Part shown: positions 44,917 to 53,103 of the stretch, piece by piece
How the letters are laid out: every line of letters begins with the position of its first letter
How positions within the stretch are numbered: position 1 is the stretch's first letter
Virus record (IMG/VR): IMGVR_UViG_3300032282_001564
Span: 1-64,000 of that record
Strand: one strand, 5' to 3'
DNA length: 64,000 nucleotides
Origin: a virus
Program-made: the position numbers and the translations under genes
Notes under the pieces: model-generated
Databases searched by the model: none
The model's input: the letters and a program-made list of their open reading frames with translations, nothing else
What the model was told of the DNA's origin: nothing

Positions 44917-46581
44917 GGAGGCGGCGGAGGCGGCGGAGGCGGAGGCCACTGGGGCGGTATTGGTGGCGCAACCTACGGCGGAGATGATGGTGCGTATAGT
45001 GGAGCTTTTGGTGGCTCCTTGGCTCCTGCTGGCTTTACTACAAGCGTAGGACAAACAGGTCAAGGGTCGGTAGTAATTACATATACAGCTACACAACAAT
45101 TATTTGTTGGCGGCACAGTTACCCATAATGGTACAACGTGGACTCATACTTTTGCTCCGGGTACTACAACTTATTTTGTATCAAATTTCCCGGGACCTTA
45201 TAAACAAATTAGACGTGGATGGGCTAAACTCAATGGTACATGGAAAGATTTTTATCCTAGTACAGGTGCTGTGTCCTTTGCTTCATATGGACAGATAATA
45301 GCCAAACTACCACACCTTGATCCTTCAATGGAAGTTAGTCCCGATATTGCTGGTTTATTGTCGCAAGGTATTACTGTTACTCCGACAACTACTGGAGTAG
45401 CACCAGCGGATACTGATGCAACTAGGGAATGGTTTAACTATCAGAGTGGATTAATAGCCGCATCTGTAAAACAATATTATCTAAGTCAGGTTACTCCGTA
45501 TCCTGTAACTGCAAGTTATTTTGTAGCTCATATGCTACCTAAGCCAGATGGAAAAGTAGTAGTACAGGACTACACAGGTTCAGCAGTTAATTTTTCTAAT
45601 GTATCTAACATAGTAGGAACTGCATACACTTATATTTTTGATCCAACACATAACGCACAAAATTTAAAATACGAAGATGATTTTATAAACGCTGTAAACT
45701 CAGCAATTATGTTGAGCAACATTAATAAAGAAATAGCATGGGATAGTCCTAGCCAAAGTTTTACTTTTAAAGTACCAAGAGGCATTCATAGTGTCAGCGT
45801 TGACGTTGTCGGCGCCGGAGGCGGTGGTGGTGGGTCTGACGAAGTTGGTGTAGGATCAGCCGGAGGCGGTGGTGGGTCGGGTGGATATCAAATAAATCAA
45901 ATATTAAATGTTGTGCCAGGAGAGTACTTAACTATTACTCCGGGTAAACCTGGCTTTGGCGCACCTTTTGTAGGACGGACTACTCGAGCACCAGCCGGTG
46001 GCGCCGGTGGCGATTCTATCATTGCTGGAGAGTTTGGCAGTATAACTGCAACTGGCGGTAAAGGTGGTGCAGGTGGTGCTAGTGACGAAATACCACAACC
46101 AAGTGGCGGTGGAGGTGGCGGCTGTAAAATTATCTGTACTAAACTACATGAGTTTGGTTACTTGTCAGATCACATATACGAAGCTGACGAACGCTTTGGC
46201 GAATACTTACGAGCCAACGATCCATACGCATACTATGGATATGTTAAATGGGCGTCAGTTGTTGTTGACTGGATGGAAAAAGATGGCCCACAATGTATGT
46301 TCTGGATACGTGATAAAGAAAAGCGTAACCAAGCACAACGTACAATGGCAATTAACTGGGCAAGACGTATTGCTACACCATGGGCAGAACATATGGCCTA
46401 CATAATGGGCGTAGGAGAAAAAGACAATCGTGCAGGTAAGCTAATCATGAAAACAGGTATGTGGGTAAGTCGCATGATTGGTAAGTATACAAAAACAACA
46501 GAACCAACTAAGAGTGTAGCACTAGGTTACGTAATGTGGGCTACATTTGGTGTATTCTGGTTATTAGCGGGAGTTAAATAA
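44908..46581 (+). CDS. Glycine-rich adhesin, middle part, with second CKIIC tail (cassette 2)
   Basis: A 557-residue protein. It opens MAD plus a ten-glycine run and finishes the first adhesin domain (GSVVITYTA, about 50-58). Residues about 60-290 are an ordinary fibre segment (KQIRRGWAKLNGTWKDFYP, then a helical SMEVSPDIAGLLSQG stretch). A second Gly-rich adhesin domain follows (VDVVGAGGGGGGSDE, about 300-405), again cut at polyglycine by CKIICTKLHEFGYLSDHIY (from Cys406). The tail ends with GYVMWATFGVFWLLAGVK, a membrane-type helix. The two tails share about half their residues by eye, notably CKIICTKL, WAxVVVDWM and ATPWAExMAYxMG. Confidence 0.75.
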   Translation: MADGGGGGGGGGGHWGGIGGATYGGDDGAYSGAFGGSLAPAGFTTSVGQTGQGSVVITYTATQQLFVGGTVTHNGTTWTHTFAPGTTTYFVSNFPGPYKQIRRGWAKLNGTWKDFYPSTGAVSFASYGQIIAKLPHLDPSMEVSPDIAGLLSQGITVTPTTTGVAPADTDATREWFNYQSGLIAASVKQYYLSQVTPYPVTASYFVAHMLPKPDGKVVVQDYTGSAVNFSNVSNIVGTAYTYIFDPTHNAQNLKYEDDFINAVNSAIMLSNINKEIAWDSPSQSFTFKVPRGIHSVSVDVVGAGGGGGGSDEVGVGSAGGGGGSGGYQINQILNVVPGEYLTITPGKPGFGAPFVGRTTRAPAGGAGGDSIIAGEFGSITATGGKGGAGGASDEIPQPSGGGGGGCKIICTKLHEFGYLSDHIYEADERFGEYLRANDPYAYYGYVKWASVVVDWMEKDGPQCMFWIRDKEKRNQAQRTMAINWARRIATPWAEHMAYIMGVGEKDNRAGKLIMKTGMWVSRMIGKYTKTTEPTKSVALGYVMWATFGVFWLLAGVK

Positions 46582-47006
46582 AATGGGAATTAGTTTAGAA
46601 GAGTTTTTAAAAGATAGAGAAGCTTGTGCTCATTGCGATGAAACAGGCAACCAAGAAACTTGCATTACTACATTGCTAAGTCGTGAAGATAGTTGCATTT
46701 TTTATAACGCATTAACTAAAAATGGTGACCCACACGATGATACTGATGTAGCGTATTTGCAAAACTTCCGAGCAGTAATGCCGGGGCACAAAGTACTTGA
46801 TTATTATGTTCGTGCTAGTAAGATAGTACAGGCAATCAATGATGAGCCCGGTGATCACACAGATCTATGGATGGATATTACTCGACAATATGTACATCCA
46901 ATTATTGCAGAAGTACGTTCTGGAAAAAATGAAGAAGCGTATGCCGCTATTTTGGCAATGCTTGATACATTAGAAACAGGAAAACAAGGAGAATAATATG
47001 CCAGCA
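46123..47006 (+). other. Adhesin-splitting cassette 2, with extra gene
   Basis: It starts at the Cys codon 46123 after GGGGGG, encodes a 152-residue tail with stop at 46581, then a complete 137-codon gene (46583-46996), then AAGGAG and a new ATG at 46998 that resumes the Gly-rich sequence at 47007. It follows the same plan as cassette 1 but is longer. The pair forms diverged direct repeats 1.7 kb apart. Confidence 0.6.
46583..46996 (+). CDS. Unknown Cys-containing protein carried inside cassette 2
   Basis: A 137-residue, soluble, acidic protein of no family I recognise. The N-terminal third holds CAHC (residues 16-19) plus single cysteines in NQETCITT and EDSCIFY, which may bind zinc. The rest is helical (NFRAVMPGHKVLDYYVRASK, then a C-terminal EEAYAAILAMLDTLETGK). 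GGGAG lies nine bases before the ATG. It sits between the split halves of an adhesin, so a role in handling the CKIIC tail or the adhesin halves is a reasonable guess, no more. Confidence 0.65.
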   Translation: MGISLEEFLKDREACAHCDETGNQETCITTLLSREDSCIFYNALTKNGDPHDDTDVAYLQNFRAVMPGHKVLDYYVRASKIVQAINDEPGDHTDLWMDITRQYVHPIIAEVRSGKNEEAYAAILAMLDTLETGKQGE

Positions 47007-47306
47007 GGTGGAGCAGGTGGATTACCAAACGGAAATCCTGGAGCAGACGGCGAACAAGGTAGTGTTGAGAGTAGTTCCAATACTGGTGGCGCTGGCGGCG
47101 GCACACCTTTTGGCGTAGGCGGATCTAGTAGTATTTCGTATCCTAACGGTACCAGAGGTACTGGGTATGGGGCAGGCGGCGGAGGTGCAAGTGCTCCTAA
47201 CGGTGTAGACCCTCTTAACTGGACGGGCGGCGATGGATCATTTGGGTTAATTACAGTATATTGGGGTCCTAAGTATGATCCTAACTATACTAATAAGCCC
47301 TATTAG
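46998..47306 (+). CDS. Glycine-rich adhesin, C-terminal part
   Basis: A 102-residue protein starting MPAGGAGGLPNGNPGADGEQ, with collagen-like and polyglycine loops, ending in the usual adhesin closing strand (GSFGLITVYWGP). On its own it lacks any attachment domain, so it reads as the detached end of the upstream adhesin. It has a perfect AAGGAG six bases before the ATG, so it is translated rather than a mere remnant. Confidence 0.7.
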   Translation: MPAGGAGGLPNGNPGADGEQGSVESSSNTGGAGGGTPFGVGGSSSISYPNGTRGTGYGAGGGGASAPNGVDPLNWTGGDGSFGLITVYWGPKYDPNYTNKPY

Positions 47307-47342
47307 GAATTATGATAAGTATAGTATAAAGAGAACAGTAAT

Positions 47343-49289
47343 ATGGCATATACAATAACAAAAACAGACGGTACAACCCTAACAACTATCAATGATGGGT
47401 TCTTAGACACGAGTACCAGCCTAAGTTTACCCGGTCCAAACTATGTTGGATACGGTCAAAAACTCAACGAAAATCTAGTTTATTTGTTAGAAAATTTTGC
47501 CGGGAATAGTTCTCCAACTGGTTTAAACGTTGAAGGACAACTGTGGTATGACAAAATTAATACTACATTAAACGTCTTTACAAAATATGGATATCTTCCT
47601 GTTGCTGGTGTAGTAGTATCTGGCAGTCGTCCAGTAGTACAAAAAGTTGGCGACGTTTGGTTTAATACAGCAACTAATCAATATTACTTGTATGATGGTA
47701 CTGACTATAGATTAGTCGGGCCAGTGTACACTAAAACACAAGGCGTAAGTGGCGCGATTCCTGTAGATATTATAGAAAGCCTAGGCACACCACATAACGC
47801 ACTACAATTACAATTTGGCAATACTGTTATTGCTGTCATTAGCGAAAAACCTACATACGCAGTAGGCCCTGGTGGCGGCCCAACAGGGTTTACATATATT
47901 AATCCGGGTATTACATTTAGGAATGACATCCACGCTACCATAAACAGTAACCTGGTAGGAGACGTAACAGGTAACGTAGTAGGCTATATCACTGGTGATG
48001 TAGTTGGTAACCTTAGAGGTAATGTAGTAGCATCTACATTAGTTGGTAGCTTAACTGGTAACGTAGTAGCTACAACATTAAGAGGTAACTTAACAGGCAA
48101 TACTGTTACAACCAATAGCGTTACAACAAATTTTAGCACAGGCAATGCGGTAATTACAGGTGGTTACATAACCGGCATTTCCAATATTGGTGTAACTTCG
48201 GCAACAGTACAAAACCTTAGAGCCGCTAACGCTGTAATTACAGGTGGTTACATCAATAACATTGCTAATATCTCTGTTACATCTGCCGTAGTTAATAACA
48301 TTACTATGACCACTGGTACAATTGGCGCATTGTCAATCGGAAGTGCTCAAGTTGCATCTGGTGATTTATACAATATTGGTAATATTAACGTTACTACGAT
48401 TGAAGCTGATAACATTAGCACAGGCAACGCTGTAATTACTGGTGGCTATATCAATAACATAGTTAACCTTGGTGCAAGTACCGGTAGTTTCCAAAACTTA
48501 ACAGCATCAATCATTAACGCCCAAGGCGGTAACTTTAACGGCATCAGTAACTTTAATGCCTTCACTGCTCAAACAAATAACTTTAGTACAGGCAATGCAT
48601 GGATTACAGGTGGTAACCTTGTAAGCGTACCACTGTATAACAATACTATCACAGCCGCTAACCTGGTCAATGCTACAACCGCAACTCCTGCAACTAATAA
48701 TAGAAGTACAGCAGTAGCAACAACAGCATTTGTTCATAATGTTATGCCAACTGGTGCTATTATTATGTGGGCTGGCTCAATTAATAGCATTCCGTCGGGT
48801 TGGGCACTATGCGATGGTAGTAATGGAACTCCAGACTTGCGTGATCGCTTTATTGTTGGTGCCGGTACAGCAAACATTGGTACTACTGGTGGATCTGCTA
48901 CCACAACATTAACGCAGGCAATGTTACCTCCACACATACACTCAGTTAGTTTAACCGGTAATACCAATGCTGGTGGTACACACTCACACATTGCGTCAGT
49001 TACTGAAACAGCTCACACGCACACATACGATAGAGCTACATTAAATTCTGCCGCGTTTAACTATAACAATGCATATCCACAGAGTGGCACAGCATACACC
49101 TATAGTTTAACCAACACAAGTACTACAACTGGTACAAGATCTACGGGTCTAAGCGTTGGTGTTTCACAAGCCGCTGACCATATACACTCAATTACAATAA
49201 CAGGTAATACTGGATCTATTGGTTCTAGTACATCATTTGATACACGCCCACCATATTATACATTGTGCTTCTTACAAAAGGCGTATTAA
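47343..49289 (+). CDS. Tail fibre protein B with tail-collar domain (gp12-like tip)
   Basis: A 648-residue fibre. Residues 1-150 are the shared fibre module (MAYTITKTDGTTLTTINDGF, then NLVYLLENFAG, QLWYDKIN). The shaft has LxGNVV-type repeats (about 205-255) and four NAxITGG repeats (about 265-425). Residues about 476-515 are a phage tail collar domain (GAIIMWAGSINSIPSGWALC, then DGSNGTPDLRDRFIVGAG). The tip has HIHSV, HSHI, HTHTY and HIHSI pairs, as in the metal-holding tip of T4 short tail fibres, and ends PPYYTLCFLQKAY. It is a probable receptor-binding fibre. Confidence 0.85.
   Translation: MAYTITKTDGTTLTTINDGFLDTSTSLSLPGPNYVGYGQKLNENLVYLLENFAGNSSPTGLNVEGQLWYDKINTTLNVFTKYGYLPVAGVVVSGSRPVVQKVGDVWFNTATNQYYLYDGTDYRLVGPVYTKTQGVSGAIPVDIIESLGTPHNALQLQFGNTVIAVISEKPTYAVGPGGGPTGFTYINPGITFRNDIHATINSNLVGDVTGNVVGYITGDVVGNLRGNVVASTLVGSLTGNVVATTLRGNLTGNTVTTNSVTTNFSTGNAVITGGYITGISNIGVTSATVQNLRAANAVITGGYINNIANISVTSAVVNNITMTTGTIGALSIGSAQVASGDLYNIGNINVTTIEADNISTGNAVITGGYINNIVNLGASTGSFQNLTASIINAQGGNFNGISNFNAFTAQTNNFSTGNAWITGGNLVSVPLYNNTITAANLVNATTATPATNNRSTAVATTAFVHNVMPTGAIIMWAGSINSIPSGWALCDGSNGTPDLRDRFIVGAGTANIGTTGGSATTTLTQAMLPPHIHSVSLTGNTNAGGTHSHIASVTETAHTHTYDRATLNSAAFNYNNAYPQSGTAYTYSLTNTSTTTGTRSTGLSVGVSQAADHIHSITITGNTGSIGSSTSFDTRPPYYTLCFLQKAY
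47950..48620 (+). repeat. Shaft repeats in tail fibre B
   Basis: Two repeat families are seen: short L-x-G-N-V-V units at about 47950-48110, and four copies of a longer unit reading N-A-(V/W)-I-T-G-G-x-I at about 48142, 48229, 48424 and 48595, each preceded by a GGCAATGC- or GCTAACGC-like sequence. Such repeats usually form a triple beta-spiral or beta-helix shaft. Confidence 0.65.
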
Positions 49290-49879
49290 TGATAATTGAG
49301 CTTGACAATTATGTAAATGCTGAGGACCTTGCTTATATACGTGAGCAAATTGAACCACGCATTACCGGATATGGCGAGCCAAACGAATACCATAGGGCTG
49401 GCACTACTTTAACAATAGCGAAAATTTCAGAATTAACAGATTTGAATTCTCGTTTGAGCAACATATTCCGCAATGTTAAAGTACGCATCAGAAGAGATTA
49501 CCGCCCAAGTTATAGTGGCATGGGTGATAGTGGCTACGAATTCCATAGATATCAGCCCGGGGATATTTGCAAACCCCACGGCGACAGCGAAATTGTAGCT
49601 GGGGAACCACATTTACGTTACGCCAGTGTGGTACTGCACTTAAATACAGTAGAAACTGGCGGGGAATTAATATTCCCAACCCAAGATATTCGGGTAAAAA
49701 CAAAAGCAGGAAAAATAGTAGTTTTTCCGCCCTACGGCATGTTTAATCATTACACAACCCCAAGCGAAGAAGTACGAGATGTAATAGTAACTTGGTTTAC
49801 ATATGATGGATTAAGTGTTGTTAAAAACGGCATAAATATAACGAGCAATCAAGGATTATTAAATGGCATACACAATTGA
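49289..49879 (+). CDS. Prolyl-4-hydroxylase-like 2-oxoglutarate/Fe(II) oxygenase
   Basis: A 196-residue oxygenase. HGD at 97-99 and His154 (FNHYTTP) give the facial triad; RDVIVTWF (163-170) supplies the 2-oxoglutarate Arg region; YASVVLHLNTVETGGELIFP (111-130) is the typical double-stranded helix core. The frame is open upstream, but the ATG at 49289 overlapping the previous stop (TAATG) fits the family start (MIIELDNYV). Sitting between two fibre genes and near Gly/Pro-rich collagen-like adhesins, it may hydroxylate prolines in them (inference). Confidence 0.85.
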   Translation: MIIELDNYVNAEDLAYIREQIEPRITGYGEPNEYHRAGTTLTIAKISELTDLNSRLSNIFRNVKVRIRRDYRPSYSGMGDSGYEFHRYQPGDICKPHGDSEIVAGEPHLRYASVVLHLNTVETGGELIFPTQDIRVKTKAGKIVVFPPYGMFNHYTTPSEEVRDVIVTWFTYDGLSVVKNGINITSNQGLLNGIHN

Positions 49880-51689
49880 CCTTAGCAACGGTACCAGTCT
49901 AATTACAGGCGGTCTTTCAGACGGAACCGTAGATACTAGCCACACAAGTTTAGTTTTAATTGGTAAAAACTACGCCGGTTACGGACAGTTCCTCAATGAC
50001 AACTTTGTTCGATTGTTGGAAAACTTTGCTAACAGTACTAGCCCAGCTAATCCTTTAGCAGGACAATTATGGTGGGACACAACAAACGCGGTTATGCGTG
50101 TATACACCGGCAATAGCTGGAAAATTTCTACAGGTGCTACATCAAGCCCTGCAAGTAGTCCTCCTGGAGACCTAAGCGCCTTGGGTGGCGACCTATGGTT
50201 TGACAGTACAAACAACCAATTAAAGTTATACACTGGTAGCCAATGGTTAGTTGTTGGTCCAGTTGCAACAACAGCAACAGGTGACTCTGGTGCGTTTCCG
50301 GCTCTAATTACAGACTCGGGCGGTGCTGTGCGTACAATCGTACAACTTAAAATTAAAGGTATTGTATATGCCATATTTGCATATGAAAACTTTAACACAA
50401 GTACACCAGGCTTTGCCACAATCCGTGCAGGTTTAAACTTTAATACAAACAATACCCCAGCAATGGGCCTAAGCACACAAGATACAGCCGCTACAGCAAG
50501 TACACTAGTACAACGTGACAGCAGTGGTGGTATTACTGCCGCATCAGTAGCATCAGGGACTATTAATACCACCGGATTGATTACAAGCGGCGGTGGTTTT
50601 AGCGGATCACTAAGCGGTAACGTTGCTGGCCAATTAGTTAACTCGACTCAAGTATTAGCTACTACTGTTAGTACAGCTAGTACAGTAACAGCCGCAGGCG
50701 GTTTTGTCGGCACAATAAACACAGCCGCACAACCAAACATTACTACCTTGGGTAACGTATTCAACTTATCAACCAATGGTCAAACTAGTTTAACTGGTTA
50801 TGCTACTTATAATGGTGCTGAAATTGCTACTACTGGTGCTAATGCTAGTATTACTTTTGGCTACTTAGACAGCACTATCATTGGTTCTATTACACCACGT
50901 CTAGGTAAGTTTACAGATTTAATTGTTAGTAACGTAGCATATCCATTTGCAACTGGCGTTATTAACTTAGGACAACCCGGTGCAGTATGGAACGGTGTTT
51001 ACGCTAACGCGGCAATCACCAGCAGAATTATTAACTCTGGTAATGCATCCATTGGTGGTATATTAACTGTTACTGGTAATGCCAATATGTTGGCTAACCT
51101 AAGCATTACATCTCAAGTTAATGCAACAACGGTAATGGCGTCGGTTGCAAATATTTCAACTAGCGTTTATACTCCTTCATTAACAATAGTCAATGGTACT
51201 GTTTCTGGTAACATCAATCCTAGTGCTAACCTAGTTAGCAATTTGGGCTCAGTAACCAACTGGTACAATAACATTTATGGTACTGCTATCCATGCGTTAT
51301 ATGCTGACGTTGCAGAACGATTCCACAGCGATGCTCCATATTCACCAGGAACTGTAGTTGAATTGGGCGGTCCAGTAGAAATTACCAAAGTGAAAGACGA
51401 ATTAAGCGATAAAGTCTTTGGCGTCATAAGTACTAATGCGGCTTACTTAATGAATTCCGGTGCCGGTTCAAACGAAACACACCCACCTGTAGCAATGAGC
51501 GGACGAGTTCCAGTTAGAGTAATTGGTTTAATCGCCAAAGGTGAACGTTTAGTAAGTGCTGGAAATGGTTTAGCTCGAGCTGGAAAATCCACAGAATTAA
51601 CACCTTGGAATGTAATCGGACGTAGTTTAGTTGACAAAACGGACACCGGTGAAAGTACAATTGAAGCTATTGTAAAAATAAATTCATAA
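49863..51689 (+). CDS. Tail fibre protein C with autoprocessing-type C-terminal domain
   Basis: A 608-residue fibre with the shared N-terminal module (MAYTIDLSNGTSLI, NFVRLLENFAN, QLWWDTTN, DLWFDSTN). The central shaft is Thr/Ser/Ala/Gly-rich beta. The last 140 residues (YADVAERFHSDAPYSPGTVV, then KVFGVIST, then VAMSGRVPVRVIG, then LVSAGNGLA) match the pattern of the Peptidase_G2/intramolecular-chaperone domain that helps fibres trimerise and may cleave itself. The start overlaps the oxygenase gene by 17 bases. Confidence 0.8.
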   Translation: MAYTIDLSNGTSLITGGLSDGTVDTSHTSLVLIGKNYAGYGQFLNDNFVRLLENFANSTSPANPLAGQLWWDTTNAVMRVYTGNSWKISTGATSSPASSPPGDLSALGGDLWFDSTNNQLKLYTGSQWLVVGPVATTATGDSGAFPALITDSGGAVRTIVQLKIKGIVYAIFAYENFNTSTPGFATIRAGLNFNTNNTPAMGLSTQDTAATASTLVQRDSSGGITAASVASGTINTTGLITSGGGFSGSLSGNVAGQLVNSTQVLATTVSTASTVTAAGGFVGTINTAAQPNITTLGNVFNLSTNGQTSLTGYATYNGAEIATTGANASITFGYLDSTIIGSITPRLGKFTDLIVSNVAYPFATGVINLGQPGAVWNGVYANAAITSRIINSGNASIGGILTVTGNANMLANLSITSQVNATTVMASVANISTSVYTPSLTIVNGTVSGNINPSANLVSNLGSVTNWYNNIYGTAIHALYADVAERFHSDAPYSPGTVVELGGPVEITKVKDELSDKVFGVISTNAAYLMNSGAGSNETHPPVAMSGRVPVRVIGLIAKGERLVSAGNGLARAGKSTELTPWNVIGRSLVDKTDTGESTIEAIVKINS

Positions 51690-51704
51690 TAGGAAATATA
51701 GAAT

Positions 51705-52724
51705 ATGGCGTACCAACAACTAGGACTAATACAAGCATCAGATTACAATGCTTTAGTCGATACCAACTGGAGTACATCGGCAAATACTCTTAATGCTATT
51801 TGGTCCGGTGGACAATATGACGGCGGATATGGCCAAACAGCTATTCCGCAAGTTTCAACTGCTGGTACAGTAACAGCTACACAATGGGCGTCATTAATCA
51901 ATACTTTAAACAGCGTTAAAACACACCAAACAGGTACAGGTACAGGTATTAGTGCTACAACAGCTGGTGGTACAATTAACTATCTAACTACATTACAAAG
52001 CAGTTTAAGCACAGCATGGTCAAGCCGTTTGTTGTTTAACAGCGTTCAAGGTACAACATCCACTGGTAGTACATACAGCCCTAACTACACATACACCAAT
52101 GCTCCAACTTTGCGTAGTGATACTATTGTTCGTACTATTACATTTGCATCAGCTGACCAAGCTCGTTGGTTCTTTAATGCCGGTGGTCAAATTAACTTTA
52201 TTGTTACTAGCTGTTCAAACGGCGACGGTACAAACCGTTCTGGAGATATTGTTACTTTAGTTGGTACAAACTTTGCTAGTTTAACAGCGTTCCGTGCTCA
52301 TACAAACGGCGGACGTCAGGGCACAGGTGGCACAGCTAACACCAACAACACAGCACTTGGTTATTATGAAATGACTACAAGCCCACAAACCCTTTCCCAA
52401 ATTACTAGTACAACCAGTTTATATACCGGTGACTACATGACATTAACTGCTTACACAAACGGTACACAAGGTCTATACCAAGACCGCGGTAGCGTATTGT
52501 ACATGGCCTTAACTTATGTAAGTGCATTGCGTACTGACGGTATTTACACAACCAGCGATCCACAGGGTTCACAAGGCTCACAAAAAGAAACTGGCGGTGT
52601 TAACTACAGCAACTACTGGTACTTTAACGATTCATTAAACGTAACCATTAACCATCGTGTTGACGTAGTATATCCAGAAACAACAAACATCTCCAATACT
52701 TGGGGTACTGTAACAGTTTCCTAA
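51705..52724 (+). CDS. Virion structural protein, probable fibre or baseplate accessory
   Basis: A 339-residue protein of the type I recall as common in aquatic T4-like phages: ASDYNALVDTNW near the start, GYGQ (about 42), VTATQWASLINTLNSVKTHQ (about 56-75), then a Thr/Ser/Gly-rich beta body with YTGDYMTLTAY and a terminal NHRVDVVYPETTN. It is the last gene of the late structural run; after it a host-type promoter begins a new operon. Confidence 0.65.
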   Translation: MAYQQLGLIQASDYNALVDTNWSTSANTLNAIWSGGQYDGGYGQTAIPQVSTAGTVTATQWASLINTLNSVKTHQTGTGTGISATTAGGTINYLTTLQSSLSTAWSSRLLFNSVQGTTSTGSTYSPNYTYTNAPTLRSDTIVRTITFASADQARWFFNAGGQINFIVTSCSNGDGTNRSGDIVTLVGTNFASLTAFRAHTNGGRQGTGGTANTNNTALGYYEMTTSPQTLSQITSTTSLYTGDYMTLTAYTNGTQGLYQDRGSVLYMALTYVSALRTDGIYTTSDPQGSQGSQKETGGVNYSNYWYFNDSLNVTINHRVDVVYPETTNISNTWGTVTVS

Positions 52725-52734
52725 TCCAAAGTAG

Positions 52735-52763
52735 TTGACATACCGGGTGTAGACTAGTATAAT
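52735..52763 (+). promoter_or_regulatory. Perfect-consensus sigma70 promoter
   Basis: TTGACA (52735-52740), exactly 17 bases, then TATAAT (52758-52763): the full consensus for the bacterial housekeeping sigma factor, with optimal spacing. Transcription would begin near 52770, 19 bases before the ATG at 52789. It is the only perfect sigma70 promoter I found in the window and heads the glycosyltransferase/radical SAM operon. Confidence 0.85.
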
Positions 52764-52775
52764 TACTGTCTACAC
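52747..52775 (+). promoter_or_regulatory. 8-bp dyad spanning the -10 box (candidate operator)
   Basis: GTGTAGAC (52747-52754) and GTCTACAC (52768-52775) form a perfect inverted repeat centred on the TATAAT. The placement suits a repressor that blocks polymerase. It could also fold as a stem with a 13-base loop and act as a weak terminator for the fibre operon, since CTTTCTTTCT follows. Confidence 0.6.
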
Positions 52776-52788
52776 CTTTCTTTCTATT

Positions 52789-53103
52789 ATGAGCGAACTC
52801 GAAAAACTTACTGCCGAAATACGACAGGCCACTGATTATCAAATTAATAAACGCATCCTACGAGAAAAAATCCAAACAGATTTGCATTTACCCTATAATG
52901 GCGGATTGTTTAAAATTACACCCGAGCTATTAGCCTTTATGCAAGGTTGGCCAATTGATGATATGTATCTTGAAGATGCATATGGTAATCCTATTCAAGT
53001 TGACCGACAGGTATTTTTGATTCAAGCACAACAGCATTATCAACAAGTAATGAACAGATGGCATCAACAACATGGCGAACTTAAGAAAATCCGCAAAGTC
53101 TAG
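52789..53103 (+). CDS. Small conserved phage protein, first gene of the modification operon
   Basis: A 104-residue, mainly helical protein: EIRQATDYQINKRILREKIQ (about 9-28), then DLHLPYNGGLFKITPELLAF and a C-terminal HYQQVMNRWHQQH helix ending KKIRKV. I recall similar proteins near tail genes of T4-like cyanophages; function unknown. No Shine-Dalgarno is visible in the predicted 19-base leader. Its end overlaps the next gene by 32 bases. Confidence 0.7.
   Translation: MSELEKLTAEIRQATDYQINKRILREKIQTDLHLPYNGGLFKITPELLAFMQGWPIDDMYLEDAYGNPIQVDRQVFLIQAQQHYQQVMNRWHQQHGELKKIRKV

Noticed and set aside
47290-47306. CTAATA/TATTAG hairpin at the end of the last adhesin piece as a terminator
   Set aside because: Six A/T-rich pairs without a T-run; too weak to call.
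48507-48991. Minus-strand ORFs opposite tail fibre B
   Set aside because: Low-complexity shadows of the repetitive fibre sequence (Cys-rich and Val/Pro-rich translations) with no start signals.
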